5,989 nt of DNA from Methylococcaceae bacterium (GCA_947484105.1 CANKON010000095.1:1-5989); one strand, 5' to 3'; positions 1 through 5,989 are shown, counted from the stretch's first letter. Notes: generated from the sequence alone by a model not told the origin. A program made the numbers and translations.

Positions 1-678
1 CCCGCCGCACGTTTGCATGATGAAGTCGTAAAACTATTTTTAACAGGATACGGCGTACAAACATTTGAAATGTTGCGTCATTACGGCTTATTTGAAATTT
101 TATTCCCCGCCGTCGAAAAAAGTTTGTCCCTTGAAGAAGCTCATTTTCCTAAAATGATGGTGATTAACGCGCTGCAAAATTCAGATAATCGTATTGCTGA
201 AAATAAACCAGTTGCACCTTATTTTTTATTTGCAGCACTTTTGTATGAACCAATGCTGCAGCGGGTAAAAGAAAAAATGGCAAAAGGCATACTTGAATCC
301 GATGCGTATTTTTCCGCCGCAAGTGAGATTTTAACGCAGCAAGTTCGGCATATTGCGCTGCCACGTCATTTGACATTAGTAATTCGAGAAGTTTGGAATC
401 AACAAGCAAAATTTGAGTTTCGAGTAGGTGCAAAACCCAGTAAATTATTAGCGCACCCCCGTTTTCGCGCCGCTTATGACTTTTTACTTTTACGTGCTCA
501 AGCAGGTTCTGCTTCTGCTGAATTAGCGGAATGGTGGACGACATATCAAAGTGTTAATGAAACGGAACGTCGCAAAATGACGCAGCCGCAACAACACCCA
601 AAATCGACAAAACCCAAGAAAAAACGTATTTATCGTAAAAAAGCGAAACCGACTGCCACGACAAATCCAGACGTTTAA
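1..678 (+). CDS. pcnB: Poly(A) polymerase I, C-terminal part (5' end outside window)
   Basis: PcnB adds 3' poly(A) tails to RNA and so marks transcripts for exonuclease decay. Only the last ~225 residues are present; the frame is open from base 1, beginning P-A-A-R-L-H-D-E-V, so the TTG at 13 is not a real start. What is seen belongs to the tRNA nucleotidyltransferase/poly(A) polymerase RNA-binding and C-terminal region: KLFLTGYG, the RHYGLFEILFP motif, then PYFLFAALLY and HPRFRAAYDFLLLRAQAG, all typical of bacterial PcnB. The catalytic GS and DxD head domain is off the left edge. The protein ends in a tail very rich in Lys, Arg, Pro and Thr (KKKRIYRKKAK), as in E. coli PcnB, where the basic tail aids RNA contact. 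In many gammaproteobacteria folK and panBC follow; here the next gene is panD. Confident by motif content. Confidence 0.93.
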   Translation, partial: PAARLHDEVVKLFLTGYGVQTFEMLRHYGLFEILFPAVEKSLSLEEAHFPKMMVINALQNSDNRIAENKPVAPYFLFAALLYEPMLQRVKEKMAKGILESDAYFSAASEILTQQVRHIALPRHLTLVIREVWNQQAKFEFRVGAKPSKLLAHPRFRAAYDFLLLRAQAGSASAELAEWWTTYQSVNETERRKMTQPQQHPKSTKPKKKRIYRKKAKPTATTNPDV

Positions 679-687
679 TTTAGGATT

Positions 688-711
688 GTCCGCATTTTTT
701 AAAATGTGGAC
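688..711 (+). terminator. Hairpin downstream of pcnB, possible weak terminator
   Basis: An 11-base inverted repeat (GTCCGCATTTT and AAAATGTGGAC) surrounds two Ts, starting 10 bases after the pcnB stop. One position is a G-T (G-U in RNA) pair, and this stays paired only in RNA made from the plus strand, which fits a role in the pcnB transcript. The inner A-T pairs must open to form a real loop. No T-run follows (the next bases are ATAATTACT), so it is not a classic intrinsic terminator; it may protect the pcnB 3' end, or reflect two inverted protein-binding sites. Confidence 0.4.
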
Positions 712-724
712 ATAATTACTAAAA

Positions 725-753
725 TTGAACGCTTGGCACAATTCATAGATAAT
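725..753 (+). promoter_or_regulatory. Putative sigma70-type promoter for panD operon
   Basis: TTGAAC at 725-730 (4 of 6 against TTGACA) and GATAAT at 748-753 (5 of 6 against TATAAT) are separated by exactly 17 bases. Transcription would start near 760, giving a leader of about 30 bases before the panD ATG. It lies in the only sizeable intergenic gap on this strand and would serve panD, the diguanylate cyclase and tsaE together. Predicted by consensus only. Confidence 0.55.
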
Positions 754-789
754 TGTCCCCATTTCCCATAAATTTTATTTAGTCATTCA

Positions 790-1170
790 ATGCAAATTAC
801 CTTGCTTAAAGCCAAACTTCACCGCGCCAATGTCACCCATTCCGAACTCGGTTATGAAGGTTCGTGTGCAATTGACAGCGACATTTTAGATTTAGCGGGC
901 ATCCGCGAATATGAACAAATTCAAATTTACAATGTAAATAACGGCGCACGTTTCACAACCTATGCAATTCGCGCTGAAGCGGGTTCAAAAACCTTTTCTG
1001 TGAATGGCGCAGCGGCACGTTTGGCGTGCGTGGGCGATTTGTTAATTATTTGCACTTACGCACAATATGACGAAACCGAAGCTCGAAACCATCATCCCAT
1101 TCTGGTTTATTTTGACGCAAAAAATAACGTAATAAAAACAGCTTCCAAAATTCCCGTACAAGTTTCATGA
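790..1170 (+). CDS. panD: Aspartate 1-decarboxylase PanD (pyruvoyl-dependent proenzyme)
   Basis: PanD decarboxylates L-aspartate to beta-alanine, the half of pantothenate that leads to coenzyme A; it acts as a cytosolic tetramer. The 126-residue length is the family norm. The self-cleavage site falls at Gly24-Ser25 in YEGSCAID, where Ser25 becomes the pyruvoyl group. Lys9, Arg54 (in NNGARF), Thr57 and Tyr58 match the known active-site and processing residues at the same numbers as the E. coli enzyme, and the SVNGAAA segment is conserved. The start is fixed by this numbering, although no clear Shine-Dalgarno sequence precedes the ATG. A consensus-like promoter lies just upstream. The stop codon overlaps the next gene's start as ATGA, so translation is probably coupled. 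No panB, panC or PanZ/PanM maturation factor gene is in the window. Confidence 0.97.
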   Translation: MQITLLKAKLHRANVTHSELGYEGSCAIDSDILDLAGIREYEQIQIYNVNNGARFTTYAIRAEAGSKTFSVNGAAARLACVGDLLIICTYAQYDETEARNHHPILVYFDAKNNVIKTASKIPVQVS

Positions 1171-2579
1171 AGCCCTTTGAGCCAATGCACACTCAAGCCC
1201 TGCAAGCATTACACACTGAAAAAAATCAACCGATTTTTGAAACGATTCTTGCTTTAGTTGCTCCTCGTGCAGATGAAATTACAACTTTTTTTTATCGAGA
1301 ATTACTCAACAACGAAAAAGCGATTCGTTTTTTAAACAATGATTTAGTTAAACATCGATTGAGAATCACGCTTGCAAAATGGCTCTGTGATGTACTTACT
1401 TATCAATCTACAAAAGAAGATTTACGAAAAAGTTATTTATATCAACGTGAAATCGGCAAAATTCATGCGCGAATTGATTTACCAATGAGTTTAGTTGATC
1501 ACGCGATGAGCTTAGTGAAATGGCAAGTGGCGTTAACTTTAAAAGCCTCCCATTTGCAACGTGATGAACTTGCGGATGCCATTATCTTAAGCGGACAAAT
1601 TTTCGATTTAGCGTTAGCGGTGATTGATGAAAGTTATGAACACGATTTAATGATTAATGAAAAAAATGCCGAATCCTTAAAAATGCACGTTTCGTCACAA
1701 AATCTCGCGTTTGATTATGCAAGATTGTGTACATCACTTTCTGAATGGATGCGAAATTTATTGTTATTAGTGGCTCAAAATAAATTTGATCCGAGTGTTC
1801 AAGGAACGATTCGCCGCTCAAATTTTGGTTTGTGGGTGTCACATAAAGCGCATTTATTTTTAGCAGGTCGAAAAGAACTGAATTCATTGGTCATTCAACT
1901 TGATAATATCGATGAAGATATGCGGTTGTTAGCGATTTGTTTACTTGAAGAAAATACCATCACTCTCGAAGAAGTTTTAAGCCATTTGAACGACCATATT
2001 TCAACCACGATTTGGATATTGAATTGTTTGGCTAAAGACACCATCGAAGAAGAAAATGGACGCGACCCACTCACGCATTTATTCAATCGTCGTTATTTAG
2101 AAACCGTGATGCGCCACGAAACCCGTTACAGTTTAGAAAACGGTATTTTGTTCGGTTGCGTGATGGTAGACATTGATTTTTTCAAAAATGTGAATGATAC
2201 CTACGGACACGATAATGGCGATAAAGTTTTGTTACAACTCGCGGAAATTTTGGCACAACAAGTTCGGGCAGGCGATTTTGTATTTCGATTAGGCGGCGAA
2301 GAATTTTTAATTATTTTGGCAGATGTTCAAACATCCGCGATTAAATCGGTTGCTGAAAAAATTCGTGCTGTGGTTGAAAAATTTCAATTCAAATTGAGTG
2401 ATAACGTTTCATTACCGTTGACCATTAGCATCGGCACTGCGATTCATGACGGACATCCTGATTTTAAAAACACGATAAAACTCGCTGATATGGCACTCTA
2501 TGAAGCCAAAGAAAGTGGACGAAATAGGGTTGTTGAAGCGACGCAAGTTCCACTCACTTACGCGGTTAAAAATGTCTAA
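1167..2579 (+). CDS. dosC: Globin-coupled heme sensor diguanylate cyclase (DosC-like)
   Basis: This enzyme should make c-di-GMP from two GTP under control of heme-bound oxygen. At 470 residues it has the same three-part layout as E. coli DosC (460). The sensor globin spans about residues 15-160: His100 in [10 protein letters not shown] fits the proximal heme ligand, and Tyr43 (TTFFYREL) and Leu65 match the DosC distal-pocket residues. A helical middle domain (about 180-290) carries the FGLWVSHK motif also seen in DosC. The GGDEF domain (about 298-460) has D-P-L-T at 300-303, metal ligand Asp335 in VDIDFFK, N-D-x-Y-G-H, a GGEEF active site at 376-380, and an RxxD inhibitory site (RAGD, 367-370) exactly five residues before it. 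It therefore looks catalytically competent and feedback-inhibited. No membrane segment is seen. The ATG overlaps panD by 4 bases; the 3' end overlaps tsaE by 8. No partner EAL phosphodiesterase (dosP) is nearby. Other globin-coupled cyclases share this layout, so exact orthology to DosC is inferred. Confidence 0.9.
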   Translation: MKPFEPMHTQALQALHTEKNQPIFETILALVAPRADEITTFFYRELLNNEKAIRFLNNDLVKHRLRITLAKWLCDVLTYQSTKEDLRKSYLYQREIGKIHARIDLPMSLVDHAMSLVKWQVALTLKASHLQRDELADAIILSGQIFDLALAVIDESYEHDLMINEKNAESLKMHVSSQNLAFDYARLCTSLSEWMRNLLLLVAQNKFDPSVQGTIRRSNFGLWVSHKAHLFLAGRKELNSLVIQLDNIDEDMRLLAICLLEENTITLEEVLSHLNDHISTTIWILNCLAKDTIEEENGRDPLTHLFNRRYLETVMRHETRYSLENGILFGCVMVDIDFFKNVNDTYGHDNGDKVLLQLAEILAQQVRAGDFVFRLGGEEFLIILADVQTSAIKSVAEKIRAVVEKFQFKLSDNVSLPLTISIGTAIHDGHPDFKNTIKLADMALYEAKESGRNRVVEATQVPLTYAVKNV

Positions 2580-3012
2580 TTCCTTTTTTCTAAACGACAG
2601 CGACGCAACAGAAGAATTCGGCGCACAACTTTGGACAAAATTACCTGAAAAAGCGTTGGTTTTTTTACACGGTGATTTAGGCGCGGGCAAAACAACATTA
2701 GTTCGCGGATTATTACGCGCGGCGGGAATTACGGGTGCAATTAAAAGTCCGACTTACGCAGTGATTGAAGAATACAGCGTCGCCGAACGGAAAATTTTTC
2801 ACTTTGATTTGTACCGTTTAGCAGACGCTGAAGAATTGGAATGGATTGGAATTGACGATTATTTAAATCAAAACGCGCTGTGTTTAATCGAATGGTCGAG
2901 CAAAGGTGAGGGCGTTTTGCCTAAAGCTGATGTTAATATCACCTTAACAACGCAAAATGATGGGCGATTGCTTGAAATTGATGATCGAGATTTAATGAAA
3001 ACTTCTCATTAG
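2572..3012 (+). CDS. tsaE: tRNA t6A synthesis ATPase TsaE (YjeE family)
   Basis: TsaE is the small P-loop ATPase that works with TsaB and TsaD to put threonylcarbamoyl on A37 of ANN-decoding tRNAs. The 146-residue product has the Walker A motif GDLGAGKTT at 34-42, KSPTY at 58-62, the family signature HFDLYRL at 77-83 followed by A-D-x-E-E-L-E, and the LIEW segment with Glu107, all in the expected order. An upstream in-frame ATG at 2500 would add 24 residues lying wholly inside the cyclase gene; 2572 was chosen because it gives the usual family length and a normal N-terminus. No good Shine-Dalgarno sequence is visible, so initiation probably relies on ribosomes finishing the overlapping cyclase gene (8-base overlap). 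tsaE often sits beside nnr, amiB and mutL; that context is absent here. It ends 14 bases from the stop codon of a convergent gene. Confidence 0.95.
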   Translation: MSNSFFLNDSDATEEFGAQLWTKLPEKALVFLHGDLGAGKTTLVRGLLRAAGITGAIKSPTYAVIEEYSVAERKIFHFDLYRLADAEELEWIGIDDYLNQNALCLIEWSSKGEGVLPKADVNITLTTQNDGRLLEIDDRDLMKTSH

Positions 3013-3026
3013 ATTTCAATCAAAAA

Positions 3027-4487
3027 TTATGGCAAACCAAAAAAACGTTTAATTTTTTGATGAATTTCTTTAATGACACTTTCTTGAGTTAATTCATTTT
3101 TACCATCTAGTTGTTCTAAAAATTTTGCGTTATGTAATTTACGCTCTGCAAGTAGTCTTTCAATATGTTTGAGTAATAAAGGATAATCATGAAGATAAGG
3201 TTTTATTATTTCTTTCTTTATTTCATAAACAACAGTATCAATGTTTGGGACAATGGTTGCCGTTCTTGGTTCTCCAGTGAGTAATGACATTTCTCCGAAT
3301 ACACTACCTGCACCCAATTGAGCGACATTTTCGTTGATACCACCTTTATTTTTGACAAATACATCAAGTAATCCCTGATATACAAAAAATAATGAACTTC
3401 CTTGGCTTTCTTGTTCAAACAATACTTCATCTTTGAATAATAATCGTCTAATCGCTTTATCTGCAATTTGTTGACATTCCATTTCACCCAAACTTGCAAA
3501 TAAATCTAATTTTCTTGTCCAAATGTCATTTGTTTTATTTTGTAAAATAAAGGGTGTTGATACTTCTAATTTTTCACTTGGTAATGTAATTCCAGAATAA
3601 TTTAAGTTACGCAAGATATTACGTTGAATTTTTAATTTAACAGATGATTCCATTTCATAGTCTTTAACCCAAAAACATACTAACCATTCGATACCTTGTG
3701 GTAGAAATTTTTCAATTTTTATTGTGGGTTCTTTATGAATTTTTGCACTTTCTTTAACTTGCTTAATCGCTGAGAAGATAATGCGTTCAGCTTCATAAGC
3801 GGTTATGTTACTGGGTAAAATAATTTTGAAATCACTGCGCCAAATTGGGTCGGGGTAGGAGTAATTATTGAAATGACTTGCGGCTATGATACTGTGAGGT
3901 AAAACGGCATGAATGTTATCAGTAGTAATTATTGTTGTTGAACGCCAAGTAATGTGGCTCACTTTGCCAATTAAACGCCCACCGTTATTGACTTCAATCC
4001 AATCACCAATACGAAAAGGCTGTTCTATTGTAATAGCTAAACCATAAAAAAAATCTGAAATCATACCTCTTAAAGAAAAACCTAATACGCCTATCAAAAC
4101 ACTAGACGTAGTAACAAGTCCTGTAACGTCTTGCTCAAATAAAAAAATTAAAGCCAAAACAGAAGAAATTAACCAAACTAATATCACATAAATATCAGTG
4201 ATAATTTTAGGGAGTTGATGATTTTTTATTTTTGAAAAATATATTACACAAAAAAAATTAGTGTATTTGATGAAAAGATTAGTCCCCAATATCCATAAAA
4301 AAATGGGAATTTGATTGAGTGCGGCTCTGTAAAAATCAATTTTAAAAAAGTGATTTGTAAAAGACAGTTCAATCCATTCAAGAATTAGAATTTTTTGAAC
4401 AAAAATAACGGAAACAACGTAAAAAAATAAAGTTGATAAAATCAAACCAACATATTTTTCTGATACATTTATATTGTCTTTCTTCAC
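3027..4487 (-). CDS. MscS-family channel with C-terminal cyclic nucleotide-binding domain (bCNG type)
   Basis: This looks like an inner-membrane channel of the MscS superfamily whose gating may respond to a cyclic nucleotide. Hydrophobic segments lie at about residues 12-34, 58-84 and 95-117. The pore-lining helix and MscS signature follow at about 121-165 (LIGVLGFSLRGMISDFFYGL, then EQPFRIGDWIEV), and the beta and C-terminal cytosolic domains run to about 310. A cNMP-binding domain covers about 326-445; its phosphate-binding cassette FGEMSLLTGEPRTAT (397-411) keeps Glu399 and Arg408, the residues that hold ribose and phosphate in CRP-like sites, so binding is plausible. The 486-residue length fits bacterial CNG channels. 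The start is GTG; a TAA lies in frame 18 bases upstream, so no longer start is possible, and GGGAAG at 4498-4503 is a fair ribosome binding site. The gene is noticeably AT-richer than its neighbours. It follows iscA by 54 bases on the same strand. Whether it binds cAMP, cGMP or another ligand cannot be told. Confidence 0.88.
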   Translation of the reverse strand: MKKDNINVSEKYVGLILSTLFFYVVSVIFVQKILILEWIELSFTNHFFKIDFYRAALNQIPIFLWILGTNLFIKYTNFFCVIYFSKIKNHQLPKIITDIYVILVWLISSVLALIFLFEQDVTGLVTTSSVLIGVLGFSLRGMISDFFYGLAITIEQPFRIGDWIEVNNGGRLIGKVSHITWRSTTIITTDNIHAVLPHSIIAASHFNNYSYPDPIWRSDFKIILPSNITAYEAERIIFSAIKQVKESAKIHKEPTIKIEKFLPQGIEWLVCFWVKDYEMESSVKLKIQRNILRNLNYSGITLPSEKLEVSTPFILQNKTNDIWTRKLDLFASLGEMECQQIADKAIRRLLFKDEVLFEQESQGSSLFFVYQGLLDVFVKNKGGINENVAQLGAGSVFGEMSLLTGEPRTATIVPNIDTVVYEIKKEIIKPYLHDYPLLLKHIERLLAERKLHNAKFLEQLDGKNELTQESVIKEIHQKIKRFFGLP

Positions 4488-4497
4488 TCGGCGTCTA

Positions 4498-4503
4498 CTT
4501 CCC
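4498..4503 (-). promoter_or_regulatory. Putative ribosome binding site of the channel gene
   Basis: GGGAAG on the minus strand lies 10 bases before the GTG start at 4487. Spacing is slightly long but acceptable, and the in-frame stop just upstream leaves this GTG as the only reasonable start ahead of the first membrane segment. Confidence 0.45.
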
Positions 4504-4541
4504 TGTTACTCGGAGGGCATATTTGTTAATAGTTATGTTTA

Positions 4542-4865
4542 TTAAACAGCAAAACTTTCCCCACACCCACACATTCCTTTGACATTTGGATTATTGAATT
4601 TGAATGCCGCGTTCAAACCGTCGCGTCGATAGTCAAGTTCAATGCCGTTCAAAACGTCTAAATCTTCTTTTTTCACAATCACTTTCACGTCGAATTGCTC
4701 AAAAATTTCGTCGTTCTCTGCCAACGTATCAACATAATCCAAAACATAAGCGTAACCTGAACAGCCTGATTTTTTAACGGCTAAACGTAATCCTAACCCC
4801 GTGCCACGTTTTGTTAATTGACGTTGAATTTGTTTTGCTGCACTTTCTGTTACTGTGACAGACAT
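4542..4865 (-). CDS. iscA: Iron-sulfur cluster assembly protein IscA (A-type carrier)
   Basis: IscA binds iron or iron-sulfur clusters and passes them to target proteins in the cytosol, with a main role in [4Fe-4S] maturation. The 107-residue product is exactly the E. coli IscA length and carries the three invariant cysteines at the same positions: Cys35 in [11 protein letters not shown], and Cys99 and Cys101 in the C-terminal CGCGESF. The conserved FKFNNPNVK segment precedes them. It begins 3 bases after the cysteine desulfurase stop codon, with a strong Shine-Dalgarno sequence inside the end of that gene, so the two are co-transcribed. The closely related ErpA and SufA share the cysteine pattern, but the surrounding sequence is nearest to IscA. 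A short palindrome TGTTTA-T-TAAACA (4536-4548) spans the stop codon; it is too small to call a terminator. Confidence 0.95.
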   Translation of the reverse strand: MSVTVTESAAKQIQRQLTKRGTGLGLRLAVKKSGCSGYAYVLDYVDTLAENDEIFEQFDVKVIVKKEDLDVLNGIELDYRRDGLNAAFKFNNPNVKGMCGCGESFAV

Positions 4866-4868
4866 TTT

Positions 4869-5951
4869 TTAAACTCCTAAAGATTTAATAATTTCAATAA
4901 ATTGCAGAACTTCTGCTTGTGTATTCCGATGACTTAAACTAACACGAATGGCAGTTTTAGCTTGTTCGGGGGAAATGCCCATCGCGAGTAAAACAGGACT
5001 CGGTTCTTGTCCTTCACTTGCACACGCTGAACCGCTGGAAACACAAACGCCTTTCTGATCAAGCGTCAACAAAACCCATTCGCCTTCGATTTTATCAATT
5101 CCGAATAATGTCGTATTCGGCAAACGTGGTGCATTTTTCGCAAAAATCGTCACACGCGGTAATTTTTCTAATTCCGATTCGAGCAATAAATGTAATTCAA
5201 GCATTTTTGCGTGACGGGTTTCCAATTCGGATTTAGCGAATTCAGCGGCTTTACCAAAACCGACTATTGCCGCGACATTCTCTGTGCCAGAACGCCGATT
5301 TTGTTCTTGTCCGCCGCCTAATAATAACGGTTGAATTGAAAGTGATTTGTCAAAAACCAACGCCCCACAGCCTTTTGCACCATAAATTTTATGACTTGAA
5401 AGCGACAGCATTTGCACGCCCAACTTTGAAAATGACACGGGAATTTTTCCTACCGCTTGCACCGCGTCGGTGTGAACAACAATACCATGTTCATTGAGTT
5501 GCGCGGCAATTTCAGTAATCGGTTGAATCACACCTGTTTCATTATTTGCCAACATAATTGACACAAAATCAGGACGATTTTGAATCAATTCGGCAATCGT
5601 TTCAGGTTCAATCAATCCATCGGCATTTACAGAAATGATTTGAGCATTCTTGCGTGATGCTGGTTCTGCAACGCAAGGATGTTCAATCGCTGAAATAGCT
5701 AGCAAACCATTTGAATGATGCAACGCTAAATTATTGGCTTCCGTCCCTCCACTCGTAAAAATAATTTGTGATGATGGCGCATCAATTAAGGCCGCAACTT
5801 GTTCGCGTGCAATTTCAATCGCGGATTTCGCAATCCGCCCCAAACGGTGGACGCTAGAAGGATTGCCGTACATCGTTTTTAAAAACGGTAACATCTCCTC
5901 AAGCACACGCTCATCAATTTGCGTGGTCGCGTTATTGTCAAAATAAATCAT
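4869..5951 (-). CDS. Cysteine desulfurase, class V aminotransferase fold (NifS/IscS group)
   Basis: This PLP enzyme takes sulfur from L-cysteine, leaving alanine, and hands it on as a persulfide for iron-sulfur cluster or thio-modification pathways. Visible hallmarks are the N-terminal YFDNNATT, GGTEANNLAL (68-77), His91 stacking on the cofactor, Asp162 and Gln165 in HTDAVQAVGK, the Schiff-base Lys188 in SLSSHKIYG, RRSGTEN (219-225), and catalytic Cys310 in the mobile loop SSGSACAS. The loop type marks group I (NifS/IscS), not SufS. At 360 residues it is about 40 shorter than E. coli IscS and stops soon after the RVSLS segment, lacking the C-terminal tail that helps IscS bind IscU. With YFDNNATT in place of the IscS YLDYSATT, this points to the NifS-like branch, so no symbol is given. 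iscA follows after 3 bases and no iscU lies between. The ATG is 38 bases from the window edge with no clear Shine-Dalgarno sequence, so the promoter and any upstream isc genes are not visible. Confidence 0.94.
   Translation of the reverse strand: MIYFDNNATTQIDERVLEEMLPFLKTMYGNPSSVHRLGRIAKSAIEIAREQVAALIDAPSSQIIFTSGGTEANNLALHHSNGLLAISAIEHPCVAEPASRKNAQIISVNADGLIEPETIAELIQNRPDFVSIMLANNETGVIQPITEIAAQLNEHGIVVHTDAVQAVGKIPVSFSKLGVQMLSLSSHKIYGAKGCGALVFDKSLSIQPLLLGGGQEQNRRSGTENVAAIVGFGKAAEFAKSELETRHAKMLELHLLLESELEKLPRVTIFAKNAPRLPNTTLFGIDKIEGEWVLLTLDQKGVCVSSGSACASEGQEPSPVLLAMGISPEQAKTAIRVSLSHRNTQAEVLQFIEIIKSLGV
4874..4878 (-). promoter_or_regulatory. Ribosome binding site of iscA
   Basis: AGGAG on the minus strand sits 8 bases before the iscA ATG and lies within the last codons of the desulfurase gene (…GGA GTT TAA). 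This is the best Shine-Dalgarno match in the window. It fixes the iscA start and implies coupled translation of the pair. Confidence 0.85.
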
Positions 5952-5989
5952 GCAACTTTGCGGATTGTATTGATTTTAACGACGCATTC

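Larger units (their letters stand above)
687..764. repeat. Three copies of TGTCCnCATTT around the panD promoter
   Basis: The 11-base motif TGTCCnCATTT occurs at 687-697 (plus strand, n = G), 702-712 (minus strand, n = A) and 754-764 (plus strand, n = C). The first and third copies extend to a 13-base direct repeat (ATTGTCC.CATTT) with 12 of 13 bases identical, 67 bases apart. The first two copies form the arms of the hairpin at 688-711. The third begins immediately after the proposed -10 box and covers the likely transcription start, where an operator would sit. Function is unknown; the repeat itself is seen directly. Confidence 0.6.

Noticed and set aside
523..762. Minus-strand open frame over the pcnB end and the panD promoter region
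   Set aside because: It is antisense to a well-supported gene, has no recognisable domain, and ends in low-complexity residues that mirror the Lys/Arg-rich pcnB tail.
2500..2571. Longer tsaE start at the ATG at 2500
   Set aside because: The extra 24 residues lie entirely in the cyclase GGDEF 3' end in another frame and would make the protein longer than the family; the 2572 start gives a normal TsaE N-terminus.
1167..4487. A linked system in which the c-di-GMP cyclase feeds the cyclic nucleotide-binding channel
   Set aside because: The genes are on opposite strands and separated by tsaE, and the channel's CRP-like pocket type is known for cAMP/cGMP, not c-di-GMP; nearness alone is not evidence.
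4536..4548. Palindrome TGTTTA-T-TAAACA across the iscA stop codon
   Set aside because: The stem is six A-T-rich pairs with a one-base centre and no T-run after it; too weak to call a terminator and easily expected by chance in AT-rich sequence.
5018..5946. Plus-strand open frames across the desulfurase gene
   Set aside because: They are shadows of a strongly conserved gene, show no family motifs and have no ribosome binding sites of note.
5952..5989. Possible -10 box (TACAAT, minus strand) before the desulfurase gene
   Set aside because: It sits only 12 bases from the ATG, which leaves almost no leader, and any -35 partner would lie beyond the window edge.

Overview
The window is an ordinary-looking chromosomal stretch of a low-GC (roughly 40% by eye) Gram-negative bacterium, most likely a gammaproteobacterium. 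The clues are the PcnB-type poly(A) polymerase with a basic tail, a PanD numbered residue for residue like the E. coli enzyme, an IscA very close to E. coli IscA, and a DosC-like globin-coupled diguanylate cyclase. I cannot name the genus from sequence alone. Coding density is very high: the longest stretch without a gene is the 111 bases between pcnB and panD. No tRNA, rRNA, CRISPR array, insertion sequence, phage gene or origin was seen.

Plus strand, left half: the 3' part of pcnB (open at the left edge) is followed by a 111-base gap. The gap holds a hairpin, three copies of an 11-base motif TGTCCnCATTT and a good sigma70-type promoter. Then comes a tightly overlapped trio. panD (aspartate 1-decarboxylase) overlaps the start of a globin-coupled GGDEF diguanylate cyclase by 4 bases (ATGA). 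The cyclase in turn overlaps tsaE (ATPase of tRNA t6A synthesis) by 8 bases. The three should be one transcription unit with coupled translation, although their roles (coenzyme A precursor supply, oxygen-responsive c-di-GMP signalling, tRNA modification) are not obviously related.

Minus strand, right half: a short NifS/IscS-type cysteine desulfurase begins near the right edge and is followed after 3 bases by iscA, whose strong ribosome binding site lies inside the desulfurase 3' end. These two form an iron-sulfur cluster assembly pair with no iscU between them. After 54 bases comes an AT-rich gene, with a GTG start, for a MscS-family channel fused to a cyclic nucleotide-binding domain (bCNG type). 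This gene runs tail to tail into tsaE with only 14 bases between the stop codons.

I found no clearly new multi-gene system. The points most worth a second look are the three-copy motif around the panD promoter, the placement of a heme-based c-di-GMP synthase in the panD-tsaE unit, the zinc-ligand-free CZB-like middle domain suspected in that cyclase, and the ligand-gated MscS-type channel, which looks different in base composition from its neighbours.
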